Shown here: one piece after another, positions 33,289-43,484 of the stretch
How the letters are laid out: each line of letters begins with the position of its first letter
How positions within the stretch are numbered: position 1 is the stretch's first letter
Notes under the pieces: model-generated
The model's database searches: none
Told to the model about the DNA's origin: nothing
What the model saw: only the letters and a program-made list of their open reading frames with translations
Source: Blepharisma japonicum
Taxonomy: Eukaryota; Ciliophora; Heterotrichea; Heterotrichida; Blepharismidae
Assembly: GCA_949751835.1 (NCBI GenBank)
Contig: CATKHK010000055.1
Coordinates: 62,001 to 126,000 of the forward strand
DNA: 64,000 nt
Reading direction: 5' to 3'
Position numbers and translations under genes: made by a program

Positions 33289-35934
33289 TTATTTCTTATT
33301 TAATAAGGCCATAGCGTTGTTTACGAATACTTCGACTTCTCTATCTTTCGAATTTTCCACTAATTCAGGCAAAAGATCGTATAATTTGTTTTTTATTGCC
33401 ACTTCTGCAGCTTTAGTATAACATTTAATACGCTCAAGCATTGAAAACTGATAAAAAGGGTCTTTCGTTTCTTTCATAATCAGCTCTTCTGCAAGTTTAT
33501 AATAATTATGCCTAACAAACACGTTTATAAATGGCTTGAATCCAGAAGGTGGTTTCTTTTTAAGCTTTAAAAGGTTTTCAATTCCAATAAAATCGCCTTT
33601 AGACTCTTTGGCTTTAATTGTGATGCACCATAATAATGCATCCTTTACCTTCATTCTTTTTGCGAATTTTTTAACCATTGCGTGTTCATCTCCATAGATT
33701 AACTGAAATAAAGTCCCACTGATTGAGGTGCAAACCAATGATGGATCTCCAGTAGCTCTGGCTAACAATTTTTGTTCATCAATTAGCTGGATTTGTCTTG
33801 TCATAGCTTTTTCATAGAATTTATTTTTCAAGCTTGCATAAATATCTTTTGCAGTGGTAAAATAAGTAATTTTTTGGTTCAATCTTTTCATTTTTAGTGC
33901 TTTTATAATAGTTAAATGGCCAATTTCTTCTTGACGCTTTAAAAATGTTAGGGATTTATAATATAAATCTTCATCCACTTGCTTAATATAAATTAAAAAT
34001 AATTCTTTAGAAATTGGTTTTGTAAGAATTGATTCAAATAAAGAATTAGAATTTTCAAGCAATTCAGAATCTGATTTCGCTTTATTAATAATTTCATGGA
34101 TTTTAAAAATCACTTGATAGCTGTATAGTGATTACATTAAATCTGGATCTTTGCTTTCTATTGAAAGATCCAAGGCTTGCAATATTTCATTAATATAAAT
34201 CAGCATAGGGATTTTTCTTGCTAATTTTTTTTCATTGTTTACGAATCTTTTTGCTAAATCTTTTCTTCCGCAGTCATATGAGCTTTTCGCAATATTAATA
34301 TATGATACAGACGAGCATAATTTTAATTTTGAGTATAAAATTTCATACATATCGTCGTCATCAAATGCTAAATTTTGTAGCTTTGAGCAGGCTCATTCTT
34401 CAAAAATTCGTTCAGGTCTCGCTTTTCATATTTTTGCTAGCTCTAAAGCTAATAAATGATAGTTAGAGTAGACTAATTTTTTAATAAAATCATCACTATT
34501 TGATTGCATATAGTTAAGTCGCTTATAAGTAACTGGAATTGCAACTGTTTCATCATTGAATTTATTTATTAATTTCAATCTTTCGCTAATTACACTAAAT
34601 CTTTCTTCATTAAATGTCCCAGAAGATAGAAAGCTTTTGCCATACCAAACAGCTTTTAAAAGCTTTTCTTGAATTCCTGCATTTACTTCTGAGCACGCAA
34701 ATTGTAATAAAAGCTCGATTGCGTCATTTACTTCATCTGTATTTATAAGATGACTTATGATTTTATCAGATTCAAATTTATCAATTTCACGTTTTTCATA
34801 AGCTGAATAAAGTAAAGTGGAAGGCAGTGTTTGCTTTTTGGATAAAGAATTATAAAGGATGCTTCCAACTTTTTCTCATGATATAAATAGATCTCCTGTT
34901 ATTATTCTTATTTCATCGTAAAATGAGTAGCAGAAAACTCCTTCTTGAGAATTTGGAAATGGGATTGAGCATTTAGTGTCGCCATTTAGCAAGATCACAC
35001 GATTGGAATAAGCTAGACCAATAGTGTCATCTCCAATTCAAAATAGATGTTTAAATTTAGATTTATTTTCAATTTCAACTTTCTTTGCAGAACCTGAAAA
35101 ATTAGAATCGATCATAAAAACCTCTAAATTGTCCAGAATTACAACCAGATTTTTGCCAGATGATGATTTTATGAAGTTTACAGGACTTCCTATTTTATCG
35201 TATGCAATTGGGAATTTTTCAACGAATTTTATATATTTCATTTCTTCAATTATCACAATGCCTCCATTTGAGCATCCACAGTATATATCTGAAAAGCCAG
35301 AATATGAATATAGAGGCGGAATAATAGTAAAGCAGCTAATTTGATATTGTTTCGGGACAGTGATTAATGGCTCAGGAACAAAGCTATGACAATTAGGAAA
35401 ATTTCTCAGGCAATAAAATTTGTTTTCTACTGTAAGCACAAATAGAGTTTTTTCGTTAAACTCACAAGCTAAAATATCATTATTTGATAAAGGCGAAATG
35501 CCGAACATTGGAGAAGGAAATGAAGGCTTATCGTCACTAACACTAAATACATCGATTTCTCCATTTCTGCAAATTGTTGTCACAGTGTCATCATCTGTTC
35601 ATGTAAAGTAAGCTAACTTTCGAGTGAAATCTCATTCATATCTTCTTAGTAATCTTCCAGAAAGTGTGTGAATTGTAATCTGGCGATCAATGAGGATATC
35701 AAAAGAGCCAGAATTATTTGATAATGTATAGGGATCAACAAGTTTAGCAATAAGGTATTTATTTGGAGAGATAGCAAATAACACATTTTTCATTTCAGTT
35801 TCTAAGTTCCAGTTCATAGGATATCGTAGTGCTGTCTTGTAAAACTCAGACTTAAAAGGGACTCAATTGTCTAAGTCCATATTTTCACTTAATATCTCTC
35901 CAAGCTTTAATATAGGCTCTATTAATTTATGCAT
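33289..35934 (-). CDS. VPS16: VPS16, core subunit of HOPS/CORVET tethering complexes, 2 exons
   Basis: 876 residues after removing the 15-nt intron 34121-34135 and reading many TGA as Trp. ATG is at 35932-35934, TAA at 33289-33291. The N-terminal half is a beta-propeller opened by the VPS16 hallmark (PMNWNLETEMKN). The C-terminal half is the alpha-solenoid: VSYINIAKSSYDCGRKDLAK, DPDLIYQVIFKIHE across the splice joint, DALLWCITIKAKESKGD, PPSGFKPFINVFVRHNYYK and KCYTKAAEVAIKNK, each matching conserved VPS16 blocks. The length agrees with human VPS16 (839). It acts with VPS33, VPS11 and VPS18 in endosome and lysosome fusion; ARL8 recruits HOPS in animals and is encoded nearby at 41316-41873. Confidence 0.93.
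34121..34135 (-). other. 15-nt intron of VPS16
   Basis: On the minus strand GTAATCACTATACAG, splitting an Ile codon (AT/C). Removal restores DPDLIYQVIF. Retention gives an immediate in-frame TAA. Adenine at position 10; ends CAG rather than TAG. Confidence 0.9.
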
Positions 35935-36528
35935 TCTATGTGAATATTAAACTTATATTGACTTAATTAAAAACTAAAATCATAAGAGTTTTATGATAAT
36001 GGTTTTGTATAATTTATTGCCTATTTTAAAGGGCTCTAGATAAATATAAAATTTGAATGTGATGGATTCAAAAACATAAATAAAGAGTTTAGTGCGTAAT
36101 AACTAAATAATGCTGATTCATAATTTTATCTTTCTTATTAGCGACAGTCTTAATGCGGATAGCAATATAATGCATATGCCCTGATGCCTTGCTGCTTATA
36201 GAAATTCCTTAAATAAATTCATCAATATTTTACCAAATAGAATTATTTCAGCTCTTTTATATACACAGATGACTCAAAATTTTATATAGATTCATATCAT
36301 TCTGAGTAAAAATAAGCAGCTAATAGATATCAATATAAGCAAATTGCATAAATAGGATTATCCAAAATACATAGCTCAATAAATTCTCAATAAAATCTTT
36401 AGGCATGCTAAACTTAAGCCCCAATTCTTCCCAATTCCTGCAAAATTATTCAATATCCATCTAATTTTTCTGGCGCAAGTCCATATTGCTACACTCCATT
36501 TTTGCGCTTTATAATAATATCGCGCCAA
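35935..36528. other. Divergent intergenic region
   Basis: 594 bp between VPS16 and importin-5. AT-rich, no coding potential or RNA gene recognised. The last 30 bp before the importin start are less AT-rich. Confidence 0.5.
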
Positions 36529-39500
36529 ATGTCAGACTTCTTTACAATTCTCTCAGGTGTTCTTTCAGTCGACAAAGACACCAGAACCCAAGCTGAAGCA
36601 GCCTTTACCACCTTAATGACTTCCTCCCCAACCGAAACAGCCCTACAACTCGTTAATGCTATGGGTGCTGAAGAAACAATTGCTTCTCTCTCAATAGTCC
36701 TTTTCAGAAAGAAAGTCATTGACACTGGCGCATATGAAACATTTACCGATGCTACCAAAGCTCAAATTAGAACCTCTATGATTGCCCTTGTCACCCCAAC
36801 CCACACCACAACCTATCTTAAAAAGTTAGGTGATGTGTTAACCAATTTGGCTAACACCGATGGCTGGGTAAACGAATTCTTCGGATATATTGCAGCCTGG
36901 GAAAAAGTCGAAGAATTAAAAGAGTTTTCTCTTTACCTTCTTGAACTGGCTGTTGAATTCCCTAAACTTATGGAAGCCCTTCAACAAAACGCTGCCTCTG
37001 TCATTGAACTTTTAGGGTCATCTCTCCAGCACTCAAACCCAACAATAGTCCTCAGTGGTCTTAACTCTTTAGCATCCTTTTTATCAGGACTCACCGACGA
37101 AACCCAGGTCTTAAAATTCGCCTATACAGCTAGCCCAATACTTACTGTATTCACCACAGTTTTATCCCAGCCAGAGTTAAACGTTGACAAAGTCAAAAAC
37201 ACCTTGACTTGCCTTGCAGAACTTACAGAGACTTTTCCAAGGTTTTGGAAAGAAACTTTAACCCAATTGACTACTGTAATGACCACTATTTCAAACAGCA
37301 CTCAGCTAGACAACGAAATTAGAAGCGGAAGTGTAGAAGTTTTAGTCACTTTGACACAAAAAGCTCCAGGAATGATAAAGAAAACTCCTGGAGTTGTAGA
37401 GGAAATAATGAAGACTGCTTTACAGCTTACATATGAAGTGGATTATGTGACTGATATTGAAGCTTGGACTACTGATGACACCGATGAAAATGTGACTACA
37501 AATGAGCCTTTCAGCCTTGGAAAAGATTTATTGAATAAAGCTTCATATTCACTAGGAGCTGAAACTGTTTTGCCTTACTTTATGACTACAATTCCAACAC
37601 TTATTAATAGCGCTGAATGGACTCATCAACATACAGGACTTTTGGCTTTAGGATTAATTGCAAATGGATGCCATGAACAGTTTGAAAAGAACTTGAATGA
37701 AGTCCTCACAATGATTTTGCCTTTTGTAAACTCAGCAAACCCAAGACTCCAATGGGCTACTGCCACTACATTAGGACTGTTGTGCACTGAATTTGAGCCG
37801 ACCATTGAGACTGTCCATCATGCCAGATTAATCCCAGCTATGCTTACTCTTATGACTACCTCTACAAATGTGAAGGTCCAAACCAGAGGAACTTCAGCAT
37901 TAGTTAACTACACCCGTGGCCTATTAGCTGAAGATGACGTTGATCCAGCTGAATCTCTTACACAATATGCAAGCACAGTCTTACAAACCCTCGCAAACCT
38001 CCTCCAACAAGCTGTTTCCACTAATAACTACACCTTAATGCTCGAAGTCTTAAACGCCATCTCCACCACTGCTTCAGCACTCCAAAGCGCTTTTGCTCCA
38101 TTCTACAACCAATTTATGCCAGCCCTCAAAACTCTTGTCACAATCCCTACAACTACAACCCAGCAGCAAGAAATTAGAGCGACCTGCATCAGATGTATCG
38201 GATACATGATTGAATCAATCAGTGAAGTCCCAGAAAACTACACTGAAGATGCCAAATCGATCATGAATGGTTTGGTTCAGCTTAAATCATCCTTAGATAG
38301 TGAAGATCCAGCTACATTGGCCATCAATGAAGTTATCTCAAACTTCGCTGACTGTCTTAAAGAGCAATTTGAGCCATATATGCATGTATTTATGCCAGAA
38401 CTGTTGACAAGAGCTCAAGCTAACGTAGATATTACCTTTACTGATGCTGATGAAGGACATGATTTGGCACCTGGAATGAATGCAGTTACCTTTGATATGA
38501 AAGGAGAAGGCAAAAAACAACTTGCTATTAACACTACAGCTCTTCAGCATAAAATTAAAGCTTGCAGGATCCTTTATGACTTAGTTTCAAGCATGGGGAA
38601 AGCTTTTGCTCCTTATATTGAGCAGACAATAAGCACTCTGACTCCATTATTTGCATATGCTTATAATGCTGATATCAGAAAATACAGCATTAGGACTGTT
38701 GCTTGCACTGTGGGGGCTACCAAAGATACTTTCCAAGCTGAAGCTTTATTAAGAGTCCTATTCCCTCTATTCACTACTACTCTTCAAGGCACTCATTTGT
38801 CACCTGAAGATATCAAAAGAATTCTCAAAGCTCTCTTATTCGTATTAGAAAGTGTTGAAAACGTTGCAGTTGTTGGCCTCGGCTATGCAAATGAATTAGC
38901 CCAAACCCTTTCAAACCAAACCAAAGCAGTTTTTACTAGAAAAGTTGAAAGATCTACTGAAATACAAAAATACACAGATCCTGAACTGTACTCAGAAGAG
39001 CTAGAATTATTGAATGAAGAAGAAACAACTGACAACAAAATCTTAAGAACCACCATGGAAGTCGTTGGTAAACTCTTAAAGAACTTCAGAAAAGAATTCC
39101 AAACCACATTTTTGACCTGCTTCAAAGACATGTATGCCCAGCTTTTCTTTAAAGAAAAAGCTACAGATGAAGAACTTTTATCAGCAATTTGCATATTTGA
39201 CGATTATGTTGAGTTTACCCAAGACCTCATGTGGGACTCTGGCAGAAGCAGATTAACTGAACAGATGCTGAAGTTTGCCAACCATAAAAATGCTGATATT
39301 AGACAGTCAGCTGTATATGGAGTTGGAGTTTGTGCACAAACAGTAGACCAAGCCACCTTTGCACCTTATGTGAACTCAGCTGTAGAAGCAGTCAGAACTA
39401 TAATTAATGATAGTAAAGCTAGAAGTGACGAGTACAATGTATCCACTGATTGTGCTGTAGGAGCACTCGGAAAACTGGCTATTTTCCAAAGAAATGATTT

Positions 39501-39720
39501 GATTGAAGAGTGGCTTAATAATTTACCAATTAAAGCTGAGCCTGAAGAAGCCCAAAACGTTCATAGGCTGTTCTTAAACAACTTTACAAACCTTAAGAGC
39601 TACCCAAGAAGCATGACTGTAGTCCAAGAATTATCAAGACTTGTAAGAGAAGAGCCAACCTCTGAAGTTCTAGACAAAACAGAAATTGAAGTCCTTTCCC
39701 AGATTATTGCAACTAACTAA
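36529..39720 (+). CDS. IPO5: Importin-5 / karyopherin beta-3 (Kap121) nuclear import receptor
   Basis: 1063 residues, intronless, ATG 36529 (MSDFFTILSGVLSVDKDTR) to TAA. An in-frame non-ATG extension runs to 36502. HEAT repeats run throughout. Characteristic IPO5 segments include NEIRSGSVEVLVTLTQKAPG, LPYFMTTIPTLINSAEWTHQ, HTGLLALGLIANGCHEQF, NPRLQWATATTLGLLCTEF, CIRCIGYMIESI, KIKACRILYDLVSSMGKAFA and NADIRQSAVYGVGVCAQ. Human IPO5 is about 1097 residues. It carries ribosomal proteins, histones and other cargo into the nucleus under Ran control. Codons end in C far more often than in neighbouring genes, and all eight Trp are TGG with no TGA, the mark of a highly expressed gene. Confidence 0.96.
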   Translation: MSDFFTILSGVLSVDKDTRTQAEAAFTTLMTSSPTETALQLVNAMGAEETIASLSIVLFRKKVIDTGAYETFTDATKAQIRTSMIALVTPTHTTTYLKKLGDVLTNLANTDGWVNEFFGYIAAWEKVEELKEFSLYLLELAVEFPKLMEALQQNAASVIELLGSSLQHSNPTIVLSGLNSLASFLSGLTDETQVLKFAYTASPILTVFTTVLSQPELNVDKVKNTLTCLAELTETFPRFWKETLTQLTTVMTTISNSTQLDNEIRSGSVEVLVTLTQKAPGMIKKTPGVVEEIMKTALQLTYEVDYVTDIEAWTTDDTDENVTTNEPFSLGKDLLNKASYSLGAETVLPYFMTTIPTLINSAEWTHQHTGLLALGLIANGCHEQFEKNLNEVLTMILPFVNSANPRLQWATATTLGLLCTEFEPTIETVHHARLIPAMLTLMTTSTNVKVQTRGTSALVNYTRGLLAEDDVDPAESLTQYASTVLQTLANLLQQAVSTNNYTLMLEVLNAISTTASALQSAFAPFYNQFMPALKTLVTIPTTTTQQQEIRATCIRCIGYMIESISEVPENYTEDAKSIMNGLVQLKSSLDSEDPATLAINEVISNFADCLKEQFEPYMHVFMPELLTRAQANVDITFTDADEGHDLAPGMNAVTFDMKGEGKKQLAINTTALQHKIKACRILYDLVSSMGKAFAPYIEQTISTLTPLFAYAYNADIRKYSIRTVACTVGATKDTFQAEALLRVLFPLFTTTLQGTHLSPEDIKRILKALLFVLESVENVAVVGLGYANELAQTLSNQTKAVFTRKVERSTEIQKYTDPELYSEELELLNEEETTDNKILRTTMEVVGKLLKNFRKEFQTTFLTCFKDMYAQLFFKEKATDEELLSAICIFDDYVEFTQDLMWDSGRSRLTEQMLKFANHKNADIRQSAVYGVGVCAQTVDQATFAPYVNSAVEAVRTIINDSKARSDEYNVSTDCAVGALGKLAIFQRNDLIEEWLNNLPIKAEPEEAQNVHRLFLNNFTNLKSYPRSMTVVQELSRLVREEPTSEVLDKTEIEVLSQIIATN

Positions 39721-39742
39721 ATTAACTTAATTATTCAAATAA

Positions 39743-41125
39743 ATGGCATTTTCTCGTGCTACTCTTGATAACTCCTCTGAATGTTGGTCAGATTGACTTA
39801 AAAGATCAATTGGAATCAGAAATTCAGTTACAAGAAGACCCCAAGGTTATCGGCTCTATCACTGGGATGAAGTTGTTAAACATGATAAACCTGGAGATTG
39901 CTGAATTGTAATTCATGGCAGAGTTTACGATGTCACTGATTGGGTTGACTTTCATCCAGGTGGAAAAATCATATATGAAGGTGCTGGCTCTGATTGTACA
40001 GAAGTGTGGGAAAGTTATCATCCTTTAAAGGTTGTTGACAAAGGAGTAAGCAAAAAATATCTTATTGGGGAAATTGAGGGATATGAAAAACTCTATTCCT
40101 GGGATGGGAATTTTTATAAAACTGTCAAGCAGAGAGTTGAAGAGGCTGTGCCAAAACAATTAAGAAGAGAAGACCCCAAAATTGCTTTTAAAGGATTATT
40201 TTTATCAATTTGTTATTTTATTTCGCTGGCTTTGTATATTTACTTTTGCACTTGGTGGTCAGCTATAATCTATGGAGTTTTGTGCAGTCAAATTGGGCTG
40301 ATTTCGATTGAGCATAAAAATGATGGAGTTTTTACGAGCTTGAAAACTTTAACTTGGCTTGCAGGATATACGCCAGATTTAGCAAGTTCTAGGCTAGTTT
40401 ATAAAAGATCACATGAATTCCAGCATGGATATAGCATACATGACCAATCAAATTTTTCATTATTAAGATTACATAAGAATCAGCGTAGGTTTGGAATTCA
40501 TAGATACCAGCAAGTTTATGCTTGAATTTTATATATAACAATTCATTTTGGAGATTTATTTGGGACTTTTAATGACTTTTTTTGGGTTTCGAATTCACTG
40601 AATCTTAGAGGCTCGAACTCGTTTTCGGATTTTATTTTTCAAATTTTTGTGAAATTTTGTTGGTTTTTATATACAATTTTGATTCCGTGCTATTTGCATG
40701 GCTATGTGAACATTTTCCCAATATGATTACTTTATATGGCAAGCTTTGGTGCTGGATACGCTTTATTTTTTGCAATAAATCATTGGGTGCTGGAAGCTGG
40801 ATGTATAGAATCAATAAATAATATTAATTGGGGTGTTTTGAAAGCCGAGTATTCTATCAATTTTGCAGTTGATTCTAAGTTTTGGACATGGATAACTGGG
40901 GGTTTAAATCATCAAATCGAGCATAATTTATTCCCTGCAATGGTCCATACAAGACTCCCTGAAATTGCAAAAATTGTTCAAAGTACTTGCAAAGAGTTTG
41001 GAGTTAATTATTTTTCTTATCCAACCTTTTGGGATGCTTTAAAAGCACATTATAGATTATTAAAAGCTTTAGGGAATTATGATAAGCCAGAGGTTCTTAA
41101 GAAAGATAGTAAAATTAATACTTAG
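39743..41125 (+). CDS. Cytochrome b5-fused fatty-acid desaturase-like protein with altered His boxes
   Basis: 460 residues from ATG 39743 to TAG 41125, several TGA read as Trp. The N-terminal cytochrome b5 domain (about 35-115) has its heme motif HPGG (WVDFHPGGKIIYEGAGSD) and the partner His in ESYHPLK. The C-terminal part is a front-end desaturase fold with four membrane helices. The three iron-binding His boxes are abnormal. Box 1, normally HDxxH, reads EHKNDG; box 2, normally HxxHH, reads HEFQHG; box 3, normally QIEHH, reads QIEHN (GGLNHQIEHNLFP). Each box lacks one or more metal ligands, so desaturase activity is doubtful although the frame is intact. The stop faces the ARL8 gene. Confidence 0.85.
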
Positions 41126-41315
41126 CTATTAAGAAATATGGAACATATGACTTTATATTAATTGCGACGAGCAAATTACAAATATTATAGGGAACAATAT
41201 TCTAAGAATAATTATAAATAGACTACTAATAATTTATCAATCTAATGCAATACTTTAAGCACTATTCGTATGGAAACTTTTAAAGAATTAATAACTGATA
41301 TTAAATTAATTAAAA

Positions 41316-41873
41316 TTAGCAAATTTTTCTTTTAGGTAACTTTGCAAAATACCTTAAAACCATATCGAGGTTATTCATATCTTTTGAACTGACACTATAA
41401 CAAGCCACAGGCCTTCCTATAATAGACATCAATGTAAGTGTTGAGATAATTTCTTCTTCATTTAAAGCGCCTTCTAAATCATTCTTATTTCCTATCACTA
41501 ATAAAGGAATTCCCGCAAGTGAAGGCCACATCAGTAACTTCTGCAACTGAGCTTTAGCAATATCAAAATTTCCAAAATCGGCAGAATCGACTACAAAAAC
41601 AATGCAGTCTACATTTCGGCAATATTTCTCTCAGCTATCTCTGAATTTAGGCTGCCCACCTAAATCTCAAATTTGGAGCTCAACACCACCTTTTTTTACT
41701 TTTCGGTGGTTGAAGCCAATTGTCGGGATTGTGTCGTCATCAAATTCAGATGTGGCAAGTGCAGAAACGAATGTAGTTTTCCCTGCATTTTGAAGGCCGA
41801 CAATAGAAATTTCGAGTTTTCTGCTTCAAAATAAAGAACGGAGTCAGTTTATCACTCGAGCCCAGATTGGCAT
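41316..41873 (-). CDS. ARL8: ARL8 small GTPase
   Basis: 185 residues, ATG 41871-41873, TAA at 41316-41318; human ARL8 has 186. Four of six Trp are TGA, one of them in the switch II motif IWDLGGQPKFRDSW. All GTPase motifs are intact: P-loop GLQNAGKTTF, switch I PTIGFN, WDLGGQ, NKND, and the SSK of G5. The N-terminus INWLRSLFWSRKLEISIVG matches the ARL8-specific leader, which is acetylated rather than myristoylated. ARL8 marks lysosomes, links them to kinesin and recruits HOPS through VPS41. VPS16 of that complex is encoded 5 kb away. Confidence 0.95.
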
Positions 41874-42061
41874 GATTTCAGAAATATTAAATAAGTATAA
41901 ATTTTATTTAAGAAATGTTTCTTTTTAATTAAAATAAAAATGAGAAACATTGGTTAGTGTATGCTTTCTCTTGATAATAGCAATATATTTATTTTTTTGG
42001 AGAAAATTATTGATTAATTTTGAAAGATTTTGGCAATTATACCTAAGAATTTATTATCAAA

Positions 42062-43402
42062 TTAAAAATACTCTTCATTTCCAGCTTCTAAGACCTCAAA
42101 TTGAGGATAAGCTATCAATAATTTGTTTTTATCCATCAAAATCATACTTTGCCCATCAGGACTCCAAACAATTTTTTGAACTTTAAAATCCTTATTTTCC
42201 AATGGAACATCACATACTGAAGCTCCTTCAAGACTCCACAAAAATAGCCTTGGTGTGCCAGTACAAAAAGCTAGATGAAGTGTTTTTGAGTTTCATTCAG
42301 CATTCTTTATTGGCTGCTGCTGAATAAGTATGACATTTAATGAAAGAGATGCCATATTCCATAGCCAAAGCACATTTGGCTGGCTGTCATTTCTAGTTGC
42401 TAAATAATTTGTATTATTGCTTCACTCACACAATGAAACTCCTGTAGGTGGATTTGGCTTATCTTTCGGCACCTTCAATGTTGGTAATTTAACTGGAATT
42501 TCCTGCATCCCATATTTTGATGTCAATCTTTCTTCAGCTCCTCCAAAGCCCAAACTTTCATTATATTCTTCTTCCTTATAGATATGGACATCGTTTCCTT
42601 CAGTTATTTGACTTTGATGAGGAAACTCACTTAAAAACCTTCATGAAATTTTGGTAAAAACTCTTGCACTTTGGTCATATGATCCAGCTGCTATAAATGT
42701 TCCATTTGGAGAAACACTGAGCGTTTTTATGCCTAATCCATTGTCATAAGGCCTATGCCTTGCTAATGGAGTCCCAAGCGGCGAATAAATCATTAATGAA
42801 TACACCAAGCAGCTATCCCACACAATAATTGCTGTATCATCAGGCGTCCACTTTGCATCTTCCAAATCAAAAGTTTCAGTCGCAAAATGATTTACGACTT
42901 GCCAATCACCTGTGTAATAAATTCCAATATAATCTTTACCTTCATTTCTTTCTGCTAGGACCATGAATTTCCCATCACTGCTAAAAGAGTAGCCTTTATC
43001 GTTGAATTTTGGATTTTTTATATGGTAAACACTCATATCAGTCAAATTTCAAGCACTGAGTCGGAGCTCGAAATCTGTGATGGCGAGGATCTGAAGCGAA
43101 TCTGGAGACCAAAATGCATTTGAAACACCACAAGGAGTCAAGGTAATACGGCCACTCCAGGCTTGGTCTGCTATTGAATAGATTTGAACAATTCCTCTTT
43201 TTTGATGGGTTGTAAGCAGATATCTAGAGTCTCGGCTTCATTCCAAATTTGAGGGTTGGTCAGCTAATGGCCAATTTGCGAGTGCTTCTATGTCAGAAAC
43301 CGAATAAATTGTGAGGGCGGTTTGCTTTACGACTGCAAAGTATTTTGAATCAGGAGAAAACTGTACTAAGCCAGAAAAAGTCACTAGTTCAGAGAAGTTC
43401 AT
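42062..43402 (-). CDS. WRAP73: WRAP73 (WDR8) centriolar WD40 protein
   Basis: 446 residues, ATG 43400-43402, TAA at 42062-42064, reading several TGA as Trp. It aligns by eye with human WRAP73 along its length: start MNFSELVTFSGLVQFSPDSK, then RGIVQIYSIADQAW, TDMSVYHIKNPKFND, MVLAERNEGKDYIGIY, GDWQVVNHFATETFDLED, GLGIKTLSVSPNGTFIAAGS, YLATRNDSQPNVLWLW and LAFCTGTPRLFLWSLEG. In animals and fungi WRAP73 partners SSX2IP/Msd1 to anchor microtubule minus ends at centrosomes and to build cilia. In a ciliate it is probably at basal bodies. Confidence 0.94.
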
Positions 43403-43484
43403 ATTTTACCGCCGAGTTGTTTAAATATAATTGAAATTGATTAATTGATAAATTTAAATAATAAATAATAACTTTTATATATCA

